Of a stretch of 64,000 nucleotides of DNA, positions 1 to 8,828 are shown one piece after another (positions within the stretch are counted from its first letter, which is position 1; each line of letters starts with the position of its first letter). Location of the stretch: the NCBI GenBank assembly GCA_045104975.1, contig JBGCCY010000180.1, positions 1 to 64,000 of the forward strand, in the 5' to 3' direction. A model generated the notes under the pieces. That model saw only the letters and a list, made by a program, of their open reading frames with translations, was not told where the DNA came from and made no database searches. A program made the translations under genes and the position numbers. The DNA is from CAJQQY01 sp045104975. Its GTDB lineage: Bacteria; Bacteroidota; Bacteroidia; Chitinophagales; Saprospiraceae.

Positions 1-35
1 TTTCCAATTTTATATTCAACTGTTCGATAATTTTG

Positions 36-59
36 TGTGTAGGTGCTTTCATCTACACA
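36..59. other. Short hairpin near the window edge
   Basis: A 10-bp stem (36-45 paired with 50-59, one G-T wobble) closes a four-base CTTT loop. It is followed by only a weak T-rich stretch, so it may be a terminator-like hairpin for a gene outside the window, but the tract is too poor to be sure. Positions 60-213 hold no gene that I can see, only the short repeat at 149-165. Confidence 0.3.
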
Positions 60-148
60 TGATAATCTTTTAAACTAAAATTTTAATTATTTTTTGATAG
101 TTTTTTTTTATCACCATTCCCTTAAGTTGACAACATTAGTCTAGAGGA

Positions 149-165
149 CCAGCGCTAGCGACGAT
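149..165. repeat. 17-bp dispersed repeat, second copy at 6704-6720
   Basis: The 17 bases CCAGCGCTAGCGACGAT occur here and, as the exact reverse complement, at 6704-6720, where they form the outer end of a long palindrome. The G+C-rich word stands out in this A+T-rich sequence. It contains the self-complementary AGCGCT core and probably marks a decayed or partial copy of the same intergenic element. Confidence 0.6.
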
Positions 166-213
166 CAGTTTTAGTACATGATTTTTGCTTCTAATCAAAT
201 TTGGAAATCCAAC

Positions 214-2367
214 CTACTTAAACATCCACCCAATCGTAATACTAAAAGTCTCATCAGACAAAATCTGCCCATCAAACGGAACATCATTCTGAGTCACTTG
301 CACTCTTCCAGAATCCACTTCTACTCCTGTTTTTTTTCTAAATAATTCCTTCCGTTCCTGCATCCAAATATCCTGTCTTCTAGAAAAAGGCATAAAGTAT
401 GTTCCTCGTAAATAAAATTCCCGAGCAGGATTTAATTCAATAGCCAACTCTGCTGAAAGTTTTAAATTTCGAGTTTGACTTCCATAATTGACTTTAATAT
501 TATTGGCTTTGAATTTTTCTCCTTCGATTTTAAATTTCCCATAATCATTATCAGCAATACCAATTTTCCGATAATATTTAAAATTTGAATACTCTGCAAC
601 AGCCCTAAAATAGAATGGCCGTTGCTTTGATAAATTCATACTTAGTCCCATTCCAATCGACCGCTCTTTATATCGACTATCTGCAAAATCAAAAACAGTA
701 TTAGCTCTCAAAAAAAGATTTCTCTTTAGATAAAAGTCAAATCCAAAATTTCCAATTATTTCAAATTCTCTATTTTTTATCTCATCTGAAATACTTAAGA
801 TGGTTTCCCTCGGTTCATCATCTGTTAAAATGGTAACGCCCATTTGGTCAATTCCTGAAGAAATTAGATGTGTTCCTAAACCCATATGAAAACTAAAACG
901 ATTAAAATTTTTCTTCTTCTTTTTCTTCGTCGCTCGATTAATTATCGTAGCATTTTTCATTTCACTCATATCAAAATCAAGCTCTTTTTCTTCGTTTTCC
1001 ATTTCTTGTTGACGCTTGACATATTGAATGGAATCTCTTCGTAATTGCAACTCAGCTAGGTAAACTGGATCAAGTGCCTCCCGTGCTTTGTCAGCATTAT
1101 TAAGTTGAACCATACTCGCAGCCAAACCTTCACTCATTGGAGTTGTATTGTAATTCGCCCAAAAATCAGGATCATAACTACCAGTCATTTTTGTAAACCT
1201 TTGGTTTCTTGACAATCTTTCTAAATAGGGTAGTGTCGATGATTTCTCAGGATTGATTTGAGTCATTTTTACTTCATTAGTATAGATTCCTCCTCCTCCA
1301 TAAAGTCCTTTTCTGAAGGCATCGCTAAAGAACCATTTGTCTCCGATTTTTTGATAATTAACCACATAGGAATTACCTTTCCAATTTCCAGAATACAAAG
1401 GATAGTCATCATATTTTTTTAACCCTTCAGGAGTGATTTCAAATTCACCTTTAATAATTGCGTAAGATTCTTTCTCGATATAAACTCTACCTTTCATTCG
1501 AGCAGTAATTTTCTTAGGTCGTTTTGATTTCCAACTCCATCTCCAACCACCTCTTTCGCCTCGTGATTTTTTGCCATTTTTTGTTTTTCCTTTATAAGTG
1601 TCTGGGGCGTTATAATCTTTATTAAAACCAATGATATAAACTGCCTTTCCATTATAAGTCGTCATACTTTCAATCCAATAATCATAAACGGGAAAAAAAT
1701 CTTCTTGTAAAAAATCCTCTCGATTAAATACAAAATCAAAACGGTGAGGAGCCATGTGTCCAGAGGAAAAACCACCTCGAACAGTTGTATCTAATGGGTT
1801 CGCCAAATTGATTTTTCGACCTTGAACCAAACTTACTTGGCCTTCTTTTGAACTCTTATAACTCTTTTTATAAACATTTAAAACGCCTTCTGCCAAGTAT
1901 ACATAGGTCGAATCATCACTAGTTCGGGACTCTCGATAAAATGCTAAATCTGTATGCCCATGAGTTGGGTAATTTTTAGGAATTCTTTTGACTGCTTTCC
2001 GAATGATGTTTTCTACGGCAGCTGGACCAAGTACCTCAACTTCAAGTAAATCTTCTTCACTCAGCGCTAACTCAATAGTTGACGGATTACGCATATGTTT
2101 TACTTTTTTAGCAAAAGATTTATAGCCTAAAAAAGAAACAGTTAGTTCTTCTTCAAAAACATTTTGAGGAACCTTAAATTCGAATTCACCTCGTTCACTT
2201 GTTGTCGTTCCTATTCCAATTTTTGGAATTCCGATATGAGCAAATGCCAAAGGTTCTTTGGTAGATTGATCAATTACTTTTCCTCGAAGCGTAATTTTAT
2301 CAGTTTGAGCCTGAGATATATTAGCAATAAAAAGAAGGCAGAAAAGAAGCAATGAAGGAGCTTTCAT
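214..2367 (-). CDS. Secreted carboxypeptidase-regulatory-like domain protein, putative outer-membrane protein
   Basis: A 717-residue exported protein. Residues 1-20 form a signal peptide ending in SQA. Residues 25-105 look like a carboxypeptidase-regulatory-like beta-sandwich (TLRGKVIDQSTKEPLAFAHI, then a GEFEF turn and FLGYK), the domain found at the N-terminus of many Bacteroidota outer-membrane proteins. A long middle region of unknown function follows, then a run of lysines near residue 485 and a C-terminal part rich in alternating hydrophobic strands that ends in GWMFK, which would suit a small beta-barrel. It lacks the TonB box and plug of SusC-type receptors. The next gene upstream is 197 bp away beyond a strong terminator, so this is probably a single-gene transcript. 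The family assignment is good; the role is unknown. Confidence 0.75.
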   Translation of the reverse strand: MKAPSLLLFCLLFIANISQAQTDKITLRGKVIDQSTKEPLAFAHIGIPKIGIGTTTSERGEFEFKVPQNVFEEELTVSFLGYKSFAKKVKHMRNPSTIELALSEEDLLEVEVLGPAAVENIIRKAVKRIPKNYPTHGHTDLAFYRESRTSDDSTYVYLAEGVLNVYKKSYKSSKEGQVSLVQGRKINLANPLDTTVRGGFSSGHMAPHRFDFVFNREDFLQEDFFPVYDYWIESMTTYNGKAVYIIGFNKDYNAPDTYKGKTKNGKKSRGERGGWRWSWKSKRPKKITARMKGRVYIEKESYAIIKGEFEITPEGLKKYDDYPLYSGNWKGNSYVVNYQKIGDKWFFSDAFRKGLYGGGGIYTNEVKMTQINPEKSSTLPYLERLSRNQRFTKMTGSYDPDFWANYNTTPMSEGLAASMVQLNNADKAREALDPVYLAELQLRRDSIQYVKRQQEMENEEKELDFDMSEMKNATIINRATKKKKKKNFNRFSFHMGLGTHLISSGIDQMGVTILTDDEPRETILSISDEIKNREFEIIGNFGFDFYLKRNLFLRANTVFDFADSRYKERSIGMGLSMNLSKQRPFYFRAVAEYSNFKYYRKIGIADNDYGKFKIEGEKFKANNIKVNYGSQTRNLKLSAELAIELNPAREFYLRGTYFMPFSRRQDIWMQERKELFRKKTGVEVDSGRVQVTQNDVPFDGQILSDETFSITIGWMFK

Positions 2368-2505
2368 AAATTGTTGTTTTGATAAAGGTTTTGTGAAATG
2401 TAGGTTTATAGAGTGAGGACGAATGGAATTATAGATTTGTTACAATAATAAAGACGCTTCAATTATTTTTTAGTTGTATTCGAGGTTAATTTTAAATTTA
2501 GATCA

Positions 2506-2546
2506 AAAAAAAACTAGAAAGATCAATGATCTTTCTAGTTTTTTTT
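2506..2546 (-). terminator. Strong rho-independent terminator
   Basis: A perfect stem with the core AAACTAGAAAGATC (2511-2524) pairs with 2528-2541 around an AAT loop. It is extended by an eight-base A tract on one side and an eight-base T tract on the other. It lies 19 bp beyond the stop codon of the thioredoxin-fold gene, which it should terminate, and the symmetrical A/T tracts would let it work in both directions. Confidence 0.85.
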
Positions 2547-2564
2547 GAGATCAATAATGATCGT

Positions 2565-3791
2565 TTATAACAACTTCTTCAACGCTGGTTCCAACGCCGC
2601 ACCTCTTGGATTGATCGCTGCAATCTTTCCATCACGATCCAAAAGGAACGTTTTAGGAATAGAAGAAACTCCCCATGTTTTGGCAACAGAAGATCCCCAA
2701 TGTTTTAAATCACTTACATGATAATCCCAAAGTAAACCATCCTTATCGATAGCAGCAATCCATTTATTTTTGGCTGCTTCAGTTTGCTGATCGATTTGAG
2801 CTTGATCTTTTAATCGAGGCAATACTTTAGGATGAATTCCATCTAGTGAAACACTAAAGATTTCAAAACCTTTTTTGTTATATTGATTATACGTTTTAAC
2901 AACATTTGGATTTTCTCTTCTACATGGTCCGCACCAACTTGCCCAAAAATCAATTAATACAACCTTCCCTTTCAAATCATTTAAAGAATAAGTTTTTCCA
3001 TCAGGTGATTTCATAGAAATGTTTGGAGCAACTTGTCCTACTTTTATTTTTTGAGAAGCTAAGAGTGAAGCAATCTGTGCTTCTTGCTGAGGAATTGTTC
3101 TCTGCAAATCTTTCGTCATTTTAGCTCCTGGGAAAGATTTTTGTAATTTAGATAATGCTGCTTTTTGTACATCTAACTTTAACTTAGTAGCATCAGTATT
3201 ATTACTAGGAGGATAAACCATGTGTGCTCCCCAAGCCATCACTAAAGGATTATCAACTTTCATTAATCGTTCTTTCGCTTCTACAGAAGAAGGTCTTTTT
3301 ACCACGAAACCTTGCATCAAATCTATTAGCTCTTGAGTGGCAGGAGCACCTTCCACTTTGATTCCATAAGTATTTACTTGATTCAAATCACCTGAAATTC
3401 TAATTGATTTTTCAGATCCAGTTGTAATCAAATAAGCTTTCTGAGCACCAATTCTAACACGGTAAATACCCGCATTAAATCCTTCTGAAATTTGAACTTC
3501 AAAATTTCCATCACTATCTATTTCTGCTTTGCCAACTACTCGATTTGAATTTTCAATATTTGATTCATCTACAAAAATTTTCAAATTGCCGCTATTAGTC
3601 AAATTACCTGACAATATTGCTGCACCTGCTACTGGTGTAGAAGGAGAAACCGATTTTTGTTTATTACTAACTTGAGTGGCTGTTGGATTGGTAATATTTG
3701 TAGCTGTTGAAGTATCAGCATCTCCACAATTAAAATTAAGGAAAACCAATAGTGCTAAAACTAAAAATGAACTAAATTTTCTAATATTCAT
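2565..3791 (-). CDS. TlpA-like thioredoxin-fold lipoprotein
   Basis: A 408-residue exported thiol-disulfide protein. The N-terminal hydrophobic segment (residues 8-21) ends in NFNC, a loose lipobox with Cys22, so it is probably a lipoprotein. Residues 57-145 resemble the DUF4369-type beta domain that often precedes thioredoxin modules in Bacteroidota. The C-terminal AhpC/TSA-TlpA domain (about 250-400) has the redox motif WCGPC at residues 286-290, VVLIDFWA just before it, and the cis-proline turn SSIPKTFLLD. Such proteins reduce or isomerise disulfides in the periplasm. A 129-bp gap with an inverted repeat separates it from purL upstream, and a strong terminator follows it. The redox fold is clear; the substrate is unknown. 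Confidence 0.88.
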   Translation of the reverse strand: MNIRKFSSFLVLALLVFLNFNCGDADTSTATNITNPTATQVSNKQKSVSPSTPVAGAAILSGNLTNSGNLKIFVDESNIENSNRVVGKAEIDSDGNFEVQISEGFNAGIYRVRIGAQKAYLITTGSEKSIRISGDLNQVNTYGIKVEGAPATQELIDLMQGFVVKRPSSVEAKERLMKVDNPLVMAWGAHMVYPPSNNTDATKLKLDVQKAALSKLQKSFPGAKMTKDLQRTIPQQEAQIASLLASQKIKVGQVAPNISMKSPDGKTYSLNDLKGKVVLIDFWASWCGPCRRENPNVVKTYNQYNKKGFEIFSVSLDGIHPKVLPRLKDQAQIDQQTEAAKNKWIAAIDKDGLLWDYHVSDLKHWGSSVAKTWGVSSIPKTFLLDRDGKIAAINPRGAALEPALKKLL

Positions 3792-3827
3792 AAGACCGAA
3801 TTTTTAATTAAAAATTGAATATACTAT

Positions 3828-3918
3828 GTTAATGAGTTATTCGGTTATTGAGTTAATTTAAACGATTCTATTGTTTAGATATGTCTAATATAACCTCAGA
3901 ACCAAATAACTCTATAAC
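3828..3918. repeat. Imperfect inverted repeat between purL and the thioredoxin gene
   Basis: Arms 3828-3846 and 3900-3918 are complementary over 19 bp with three mismatches; the core GAGTTATTCGGTT pairs with AACCAAATAACTC. The spacer is 53 bp. The structure fills most of the 129-bp gap between the two minus-strand genes and slightly enters no coding sequence. It could form a hairpin in the transcript or be a small palindromic element. Confidence 0.5.
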
Positions 3919-3920
3919 TA

Positions 3921-6155
3921 TTATTCTTCTAATTTGTTTTTCAATGTATTGTTGTAAACATCTTTCCACTCACTTATTTCACCAAAATCTTTATTATCTA
4001 TCGTTATATTACTTCCAAAAACTTTTCCAAGTTGAGTGTGTGCAATATTTTGTTTTTCTAAAAATTGTAAAAATGCCAATTCATTTCTTGGCTTAACTGA
4101 AACCACTACTCGACTTTGTGCTTCACCAAAAAGATAAGCATCTTTACGGAAAGTTGGGTCAGTATTAACATTGAACCCTAAATCACTAACCATTCCACTT
4201 TCCATTAAAGTTACAAATAATCCTCCTTCTGAAATGTCGTGAACTGATGCAACTAGTTTTTCAACGATCAACGCTTGAACATCTTTTTGTAATTCAAATT
4301 CTTCTTCTAACTCAAAATGTGGAGTAGGAGAGAAATGTACATTATGTTCTACTCGTAAATATTCAGAACTTGAAATATCATTTTTTGCATTTCCTAACAT
4401 GAAAATTAAATCACCTTCAGCTTTAAAATCTAAAGTCATTTGGTTTTTATAATCATCCAAAATTCCTAACATTCCGATAGTAGGAGTTGGGTAAACTGGT
4501 TCAGTTCCATCAGGCAAAACAGTTTGATTGTAAAAACTTACATTACCACCTGTAACTGGAGTATTGAATTTTCTACAAGCTTCTCCCATTCCCTTGATCG
4601 CATTGGTAAATTGATAATACACTTCTGGATTATATGGATTTCCAAAATTCAAACAATTGGTAATCGCTGCAGGAATTCCTCCTGAACATGAAATATTTCG
4701 AGCCGCTTCAGAAACAGCAATCATTGCACCTACATATGGATCAGCGTATACATAAGCAGAGTTACAGTCTGTCGTAACTGCCAATGCCTTTTCAGTTCCT
4801 TTTACTCGAACTAATGCTGCATCAGATGGTTGATTGGTACTTAAACTATTGGTACGAACCATAGAGTCATATTGCTCATACACCCATCTTTTTGAAACGA
4901 TATTTGGTGAAGCAAAAACTTTTTTAGCTGTTTCTAGAATATTATTTGGTTCGTTGATATTGTCAATATTGAATGCTTTGATTTTTTCAAAATATTTAGG
5001 AATAGCAGTTTCTCGTTGATAAATTGGAGCGCCGCCACCAAGTACCAATGAGTCAGCATCTACTTCTGCTACAAGTTCTCCTTGACTAGAAAACTCAATC
5101 ATTCCAGTATCAGTTACTTCACCAATCAATTCACATTCTAAATCCCATTTGTCAAAAACAGCTTCCAATAAATGTTCTTTTCCTTTTTCTCCTACGATCA
5201 ACATTCGCTCTTGACTTTCACTCAAAAGGATTTCAAATGGTAGCATATTCGCTTGACGAGTTGGCACTTTATCCAAATTGATTTTCATTCCAGTTTTACT
5301 TTTCGCACTCATCTCAGAAGTCGAACAAGTAATTCCTGCTGCACCCATATCTTGCATTCCTACCACCGCACCAGTTTGGATAGCTTCCAAAGATGCTTCC
5401 AACAATAATTTTTCTTGAAATGGATCACCAACCTGAACAGCTGGCAAATCATCTGCTGAGTCTTCGGTCAAATCTGCCGAAGCAAAAGTGGCTCCGTGGA
5501 TTCCATCTTTTCCAGTTGCTGAACCAACAATAAAAACTGGATTTCCAGGACCATCTGCACAAGCGGAACAAGTTTCGCCAGCTTTAACAATTCCTACCGA
5601 CATGGCATTCACCAAAATATTTTGGTTGTAAGAATCATTAAAATAAACTTCACCACCAACAACTGGAACACCAAAGCAATTTCCATAATCTCCAATTCCA
5701 CTCACCACTCCTTTCACTAAATGTTGAGTGTGTTTTTTATCTATATTTCCAAAACGTAAAGAGTTCAAAGCCGCAATCGGACGAGCTCCCATTGTAAAAA
5801 TATCTCGATGAATTCCACCAACTCCAGTTGCTGCACCTTGGTAAGGTTCAATAGCTGAAGGGTGATTATGAGATTCTATTTTAAAAACACAACCTACTCC
5901 GCCGCCAATATCAATCAATCCTGCATTTTCTTCTCCAGCTTCTACTAGCATATTATCGCCATCCGTTGGAAGCGTTTTTAGCAAAGTAATGGAGTTTTTG
6001 TAAGAGCAATGCTCGGACCACATCACAGAGTAAATACTTAACTCTGTAAAATTAGGCATGCGGCCCATGATCTCTTGAATTTTATTGAATTCGGCCTCGG
6101 TCAGCCCTAAATTTTTAGCGACTTCGAGGTTAACTTGTGGTTCTGTGATTTGCAT
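3921..6155 (-). CDS. purL: Phosphoribosylformylglycinamidine synthase subunit PurL (short type)
   Basis: FGAM synthase large catalytic subunit of purine synthesis: it converts FGAR plus ammonia and ATP to FGAM in the cytoplasm. The 744 residues match the short PurL family rather than the ~1250-residue fused enzyme, so separate PurQ (glutaminase) and PurS partners are expected elsewhere. Visible hallmarks are MWSEHCSYKNS near residue 47, the AIRS-like segment ESHNHPSAIEPYQGAATGVG with GGIHRDIFTMGARP following it, GDPFQEKLLLEASLE, and the second-half VHDISEGGLFV. Initiation at the ATG is supported by conservation of the N-terminal helix. A TATCTTTG -7 box lies 39 bp upstream of the start. Confidence 0.97.
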   Translation of the reverse strand: MQITEPQVNLEVAKNLGLTEAEFNKIQEIMGRMPNFTELSIYSVMWSEHCSYKNSITLLKTLPTDGDNMLVEAGEENAGLIDIGGGVGCVFKIESHNHPSAIEPYQGAATGVGGIHRDIFTMGARPIAALNSLRFGNIDKKHTQHLVKGVVSGIGDYGNCFGVPVVGGEVYFNDSYNQNILVNAMSVGIVKAGETCSACADGPGNPVFIVGSATGKDGIHGATFASADLTEDSADDLPAVQVGDPFQEKLLLEASLEAIQTGAVVGMQDMGAAGITCSTSEMSAKSKTGMKINLDKVPTRQANMLPFEILLSESQERMLIVGEKGKEHLLEAVFDKWDLECELIGEVTDTGMIEFSSQGELVAEVDADSLVLGGGAPIYQRETAIPKYFEKIKAFNIDNINEPNNILETAKKVFASPNIVSKRWVYEQYDSMVRTNSLSTNQPSDAALVRVKGTEKALAVTTDCNSAYVYADPYVGAMIAVSEAARNISCSGGIPAAITNCLNFGNPYNPEVYYQFTNAIKGMGEACRKFNTPVTGGNVSFYNQTVLPDGTEPVYPTPTIGMLGILDDYKNQMTLDFKAEGDLIFMLGNAKNDISSSEYLRVEHNVHFSPTPHFELEEEFELQKDVQALIVEKLVASVHDISEGGLFVTLMESGMVSDLGFNVNTDPTFRKDAYLFGEAQSRVVVSVKPRNELAFLQFLEKQNIAHTQLGKVFGSNITIDNKDFGEISEWKDVYNNTLKNKLEE

Positions 6156-6193
6156 ATTGATTGAAGTATTTTTGTTATTATTTTCTCAAAACG

Positions 6194-6201
6194 CAAAGAT
6201 A
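6194..6201 (-). promoter_or_regulatory. Candidate purL promoter -7 box
   Basis: Read on the minus strand this is TATCTTTG, a perfect match to the Bacteroidota -7 consensus TAnnTTTG. It lies 39 bp upstream of the purL ATG, giving a short leader. I see no good TTG -33 element at the expected spacing. Confidence 0.45.
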
Positions 6202-6235
6202 GGTTTATTATGGGTTTTTTAGAAATTTGGTGGGA

Positions 6236-6262
6236 GGGAAATGGGGGAGTGTTGGGAAATTT
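6236..6262 (+). repeat. 27-bp direct repeat, second copy at 8133-8159
   Basis: This 27-bp segment, which starts GGGAAATGGGGGAGTG and ends TTGGGAAATTT, recurs in the same orientation at 8133-8159 with one mismatch. The two copies flank the gene-poor 6.3-8.1 kb patch. Neither copy lies in a convincing gene. Confidence 0.6.
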
Positions 6263-6307
6263 TCTTTTTGTTTAGTGACAATTTTTATACGATGTAGGAC
6301 GGAGGGG

Positions 6308-6685
6308 TTAAAAATTAATTTGTTCCCAAATACCATCTTTAAAAACAATTGCAATTTTATTTTTAAAATAGCTAACGGCTTCGTATTTAAAAGGTGCAAC
6401 TGTATTTCCATCTTTATCTATAAAACCATATTTACCATTGAGATAGACTATCGAAATACCATCTTGAAATATAAATGGAATGCCTAATGAATAGTCTTCA
6501 TCAAATTTAAAAGGAATCGCTATTCTTCCTAAATTATCTAGAAAACCTATTTTTCCATCTTTAGCAACTGCTTGTAATCCTTCTTTTCTTTTCCCTATTT
6601 TTGAGAAATAAAAAGGAGTAACCATCCGGCCTAAATTATTGATAAATTTATATTGATTGTCTTCTTTTACTCGCTGGCACCATCC
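6308..6685 (-). pseudogene. WG-repeat protein fragment, 5' end missing
   Basis: The frame encodes tandem WG (KWG) repeats: YKFINNLGRMVTPFYF, then GKIGFLDNLGRIAIPFKF and GKYGFIDKDGNTVAPFKY, each about 45 residues apart. WG repeats form beta-rich, usually secreted or surface-associated proteins of several hundred residues. The first ATG (6625) lies inside a repeat, and the frame continues upstream without a start to an in-frame TAG at 6686-6688. A full-length protein would need a signal peptide and more repeats, which are absent. The upstream side is occupied by a long palindrome (6704-6818). I infer a 3' remnant of a larger gene; a short functional product starting at 6625 is possible but unlikely. 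Confidence 0.6.
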
Positions 6686-6689
6686 CTAA

Positions 6690-7005
6690 GAAACAATAAA
6701 AAAATCGTCGCTAGCGCTGGGTCTCTGGCCCGTGTTTACTCTTAAGCGATTATACTAACAATAGAATCACTTAAAAGTAAACACGGGCCAGAGACCCAGC
6801 GCTAGCAATGAACGATAATAAAAACAAGTTCAAAATAAACATTCCAATTAAGCACTAACAATACTTTTACATTTTCTAAAAATCAACATCGAGAAGGATT
6901 GAGTTCTTAAACTTTTGACGTACGCCTAAATAAGCATAACTTAGCGGCGAAGTTTTTTCACAAACAGCCATCACAGCCAATCAGCAAAATAAAGAGATAT
7001 TCACC
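6690..7005. other. Non-coding stretch with a long palindrome
   Basis: The left part is the palindrome described at 6704-6818. From about 6820 to 7005 I see no gene, hairpin or promoter with confidence. The reading frame of the DTW-domain gene is open back to about 6943 but has no ATG in that extension. Confidence 0.5.
6704..6818. repeat. Long intergenic palindrome with 31-bp perfect arms
   Basis: Arms 6710-6740 and 6776-6806 are perfectly complementary over 31 bp (starting GCTAGCGCTGGGTCTCTGG). Partial pairing continues inward (TTAAG and GATT on the left with their complements on the right) and outward (ATCGT on both sides). The arms are far more G+C-rich than their surroundings. Nothing coding lies between them. 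The outer 17 bp recur at 149-165. Confidence 0.85.
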
Positions 7006-7725
7006 TTGCCAATAAAAATAAAAGATACAAGAATCAAATGTTACCAATGCATGAGGCCTTCCAGCACATGTATTTGTCAACACCTTAGTCCAATCCAGAC
7101 TAAGACTCGTTTTATTATTCTGATGCATCCGATGGAGTACAGAAAAGAAAAAATCGGAACGGGACGGATGACGCAGCTTCAATTGGAAAATTCAGAAATT
7201 ATAGTTGGGGTCGATTTCACCAATAATGATCGGGTCAATGAAATACTGGCTAAAGAAAACTGTAGTCCTTTTTTACTTTACCCGGGACATGATAGTTTCA
7301 ACTTGTCGACTAGAAAAAGTGCAGCTACCAATTCATTGCTGGGTAATCATCCACACCTCTTTCTGATCGATGGTACTTGGCCTTGCGCCCGTAAAATACT
7401 TAAATCAAGTAAGAATTTGCAAGCACTACAGCGAGTGAGTTTTGATAATAATATAGCATCAAAATTCATTATCAAGCAACAGCCAGCAGCGCTTTGTTTG
7501 AGTACGATTGAGTCAGTCTATACGGTCTTAAATTTGTTGAAGGAAAGTGACTTAGAACAATGCGACACGAAGGATTTCCTTATTCCGTTTGAGAAAATGA
7601 TTGAGTATCAACTCGATTATATGCTAAACCCAAAGAGCAAACACTATCGTTCAACTGCGAACGGAGAGATTCTTCCAAAGACCAGTTACAAGAAAAACGC
7701 AGATAAAAGCATTCTTTCTGAATAA
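7006..7725 (+). CDS. DTW-domain protein, probable tRNA-uridine aminocarboxypropyltransferase
   Basis: A 239-residue DTW-domain protein of the TapT/YfiP family, which transfers the 3-amino-3-carboxypropyl group of S-adenosylmethionine to a uridine of tRNA (acp3U). Visible features are the N-terminal cysteine cluster CYQCMRPSSTCIC (residues 11-23), the segment LMHPMEYRKEKIGTGR, and the signature IDGTWPCARKI, which contains the D-x-T-W motif. The C-terminal helices with AALCLSTIES are also typical. The best start is TTG at 7006, just before the cysteine cluster. The frame is open about 60 bp further upstream without ATG. The gene is alone, with 300-560 bp of non-coding DNA on each side. Confidence 0.85.
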   Translation: MPIKIKDTRIKCYQCMRPSSTCICQHLSPIQTKTRFIILMHPMEYRKEKIGTGRMTQLQLENSEIIVGVDFTNNDRVNEILAKENCSPFLLYPGHDSFNLSTRKSAATNSLLGNHPHLFLIDGTWPCARKILKSSKNLQALQRVSFDNNIASKFIIKQQPAALCLSTIESVYTVLNLLKESDLEQCDTKDFLIPFEKMIEYQLDYMLNPKSKHYRSTANGEILPKTSYKKNADKSILSE

Positions 7726-8286
7726 GAAAGTTAGTTGTCTTTTATGTTTTGTCAAAAAGAAAAAGATTTAGCCGTGGATACTTACATCATCCTGCCGAGT
7801 CATTTACAATTAATCTTAGCAGTAGAGCATAAAAGACAAACCACCAATAACTCCAACCCACTTTTCACCATCCCAAAGTTTTTTTTAAATTAAACCAACT
7901 CTCCCAAATATTCACTAGTCAGTTCCTTAACAATTTTGCTCGTTCACGAACATTGATTATTGGACTTTGTCTGGCAGTCTTTAAGTTAAGCAAGAAGTAG
8001 ATAAATGTATATTTTATTTACCTCGTTGGACTATAATTGGCGTTGAAATCCGTTGCGTTGGTACGTGTAAACTAACAGTATTTAACGAGCTATTTTATTT
8101 TTATTTAGTGGATGTGGTCTATTGGACAACAGGGGAAATGGAGGAGTGTTGGGAAATTTACATCGAATAATAGAATTCGATTCATCTTGGCTAAAACATG
8201 CCTAAATTATAAAAATCAATTATTCATAGAGAATACAAATGATTTATCTACTTTCACCCCATTACTAATTAACAAAATAAACGAAA
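7726..8286. other. Non-coding stretch, weak inverted repeat and a copy of a 27-bp repeat
   Basis: I see no credible gene here. There is a 12-bp inverted repeat (TTGTCTTTTATG at 7735-7746, complement at 7828-7839) just beyond the DTW gene stop. The second copy of the 27-bp direct repeat is at 8133-8159. The 77-codon frame at 8112 runs through the repeat and into the next gene and looks accidental. Confidence 0.45.
8133..8159 (+). repeat. 27-bp direct repeat, first copy at 6236-6262
   Basis: Same 27 bases as 6236-6262 with one substitution (GGAGG for GGGGG). It lies 128 bp upstream of the DUF3592 gene start. Nearby sequence on either side is not shared, so the repeated unit appears to be short. 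Confidence 0.6.
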
Positions 8287-8760
8287 ATGCTTTCACGATT
8301 TTTACCTCTAATCTTATGTATTATATTTCTTTATGGTGGTTATAAATTAGTTACTATTAATGAAGGGAAAACCACCGAGTCAGTTAAAGAATTTAAAAAA
8401 ACACATTGTGAAAATAGTGTGATGATCAATGCAATGATTCAAGAGGAATACACAAGGGTTGAAATGGAAAGTGCTACCTATTTTGAATATAAGTTTGATT
8501 ACGAGGTGGATGGGAAAAAATATTCGGGTGATCATACCGTTTCTACGGAAATGACTATTCCAATTATAACCGTTTATTATAATAAGAACCAACCCAATGT
8601 TGTTTCTACCGATGATCCTTGTTTAGCTTATAAAAGAATAAAAGATAGTCCTATACGCTATCCTGACTGGATCGAATATGTCGGAATTGGAATGGTACTT
8701 CTTGGATTAGGATTTGGGCGAAGTAGTATTGTGAGAGCAATCAGAGGAACTAAAATTTAA
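8287..8760 (+). CDS. DUF3592-like small membrane protein
   Basis: 157 residues with an N-terminal membrane segment (residues 5-19, LPLILCIIFLYGGYKL) and a C-terminal one (about 128-143, YVGIGMVLLGLGF). The loop between them has the pattern of the DUF3592 family: YFEYKFDYEVDGKKYSGD, a beta hairpin, then ITVYYNKNQPNVVST. Such proteins place a small beta domain on the outer face of the inner membrane; their function is unknown. The ATG is supported by the membrane segment directly after it. A clear terminator follows. It has no functional neighbours. Confidence 0.75.
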   Translation: MLSRFLPLILCIIFLYGGYKLVTINEGKTTESVKEFKKTHCENSVMINAMIQEEYTRVEMESATYFEYKFDYEVDGKKYSGDHTVSTEMTIPIITVYYNKNQPNVVSTDDPCLAYKRIKDSPIRYPDWIEYVGIGMVLLGLGFGRSSIVRAIRGTKI

Positions 8761-8828
8761 ACATGCTCTTAACCATTTATACGATCATAAGTATTGGATT
8801 TTATCCATCAGTCTGAAAGAATAACAAG

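Noticed and set aside
6227..6487. 86-codon plus-strand frame opposite the WG fragment
   Set aside because: It is the antisense shadow of the WG-repeat frame, with no protein-like features, and includes the 27-bp repeat.
6958..7182. 74-codon minus-strand frame opposite the DTW gene
   Set aside because: Antisense of a well-supported gene with a conserved family signature.
8112..8345. 77-codon frame before the DUF3592 gene
   Set aside because: Starts in the 27-bp repeat, overlaps the real gene start and has low-complexity, unconserved content.
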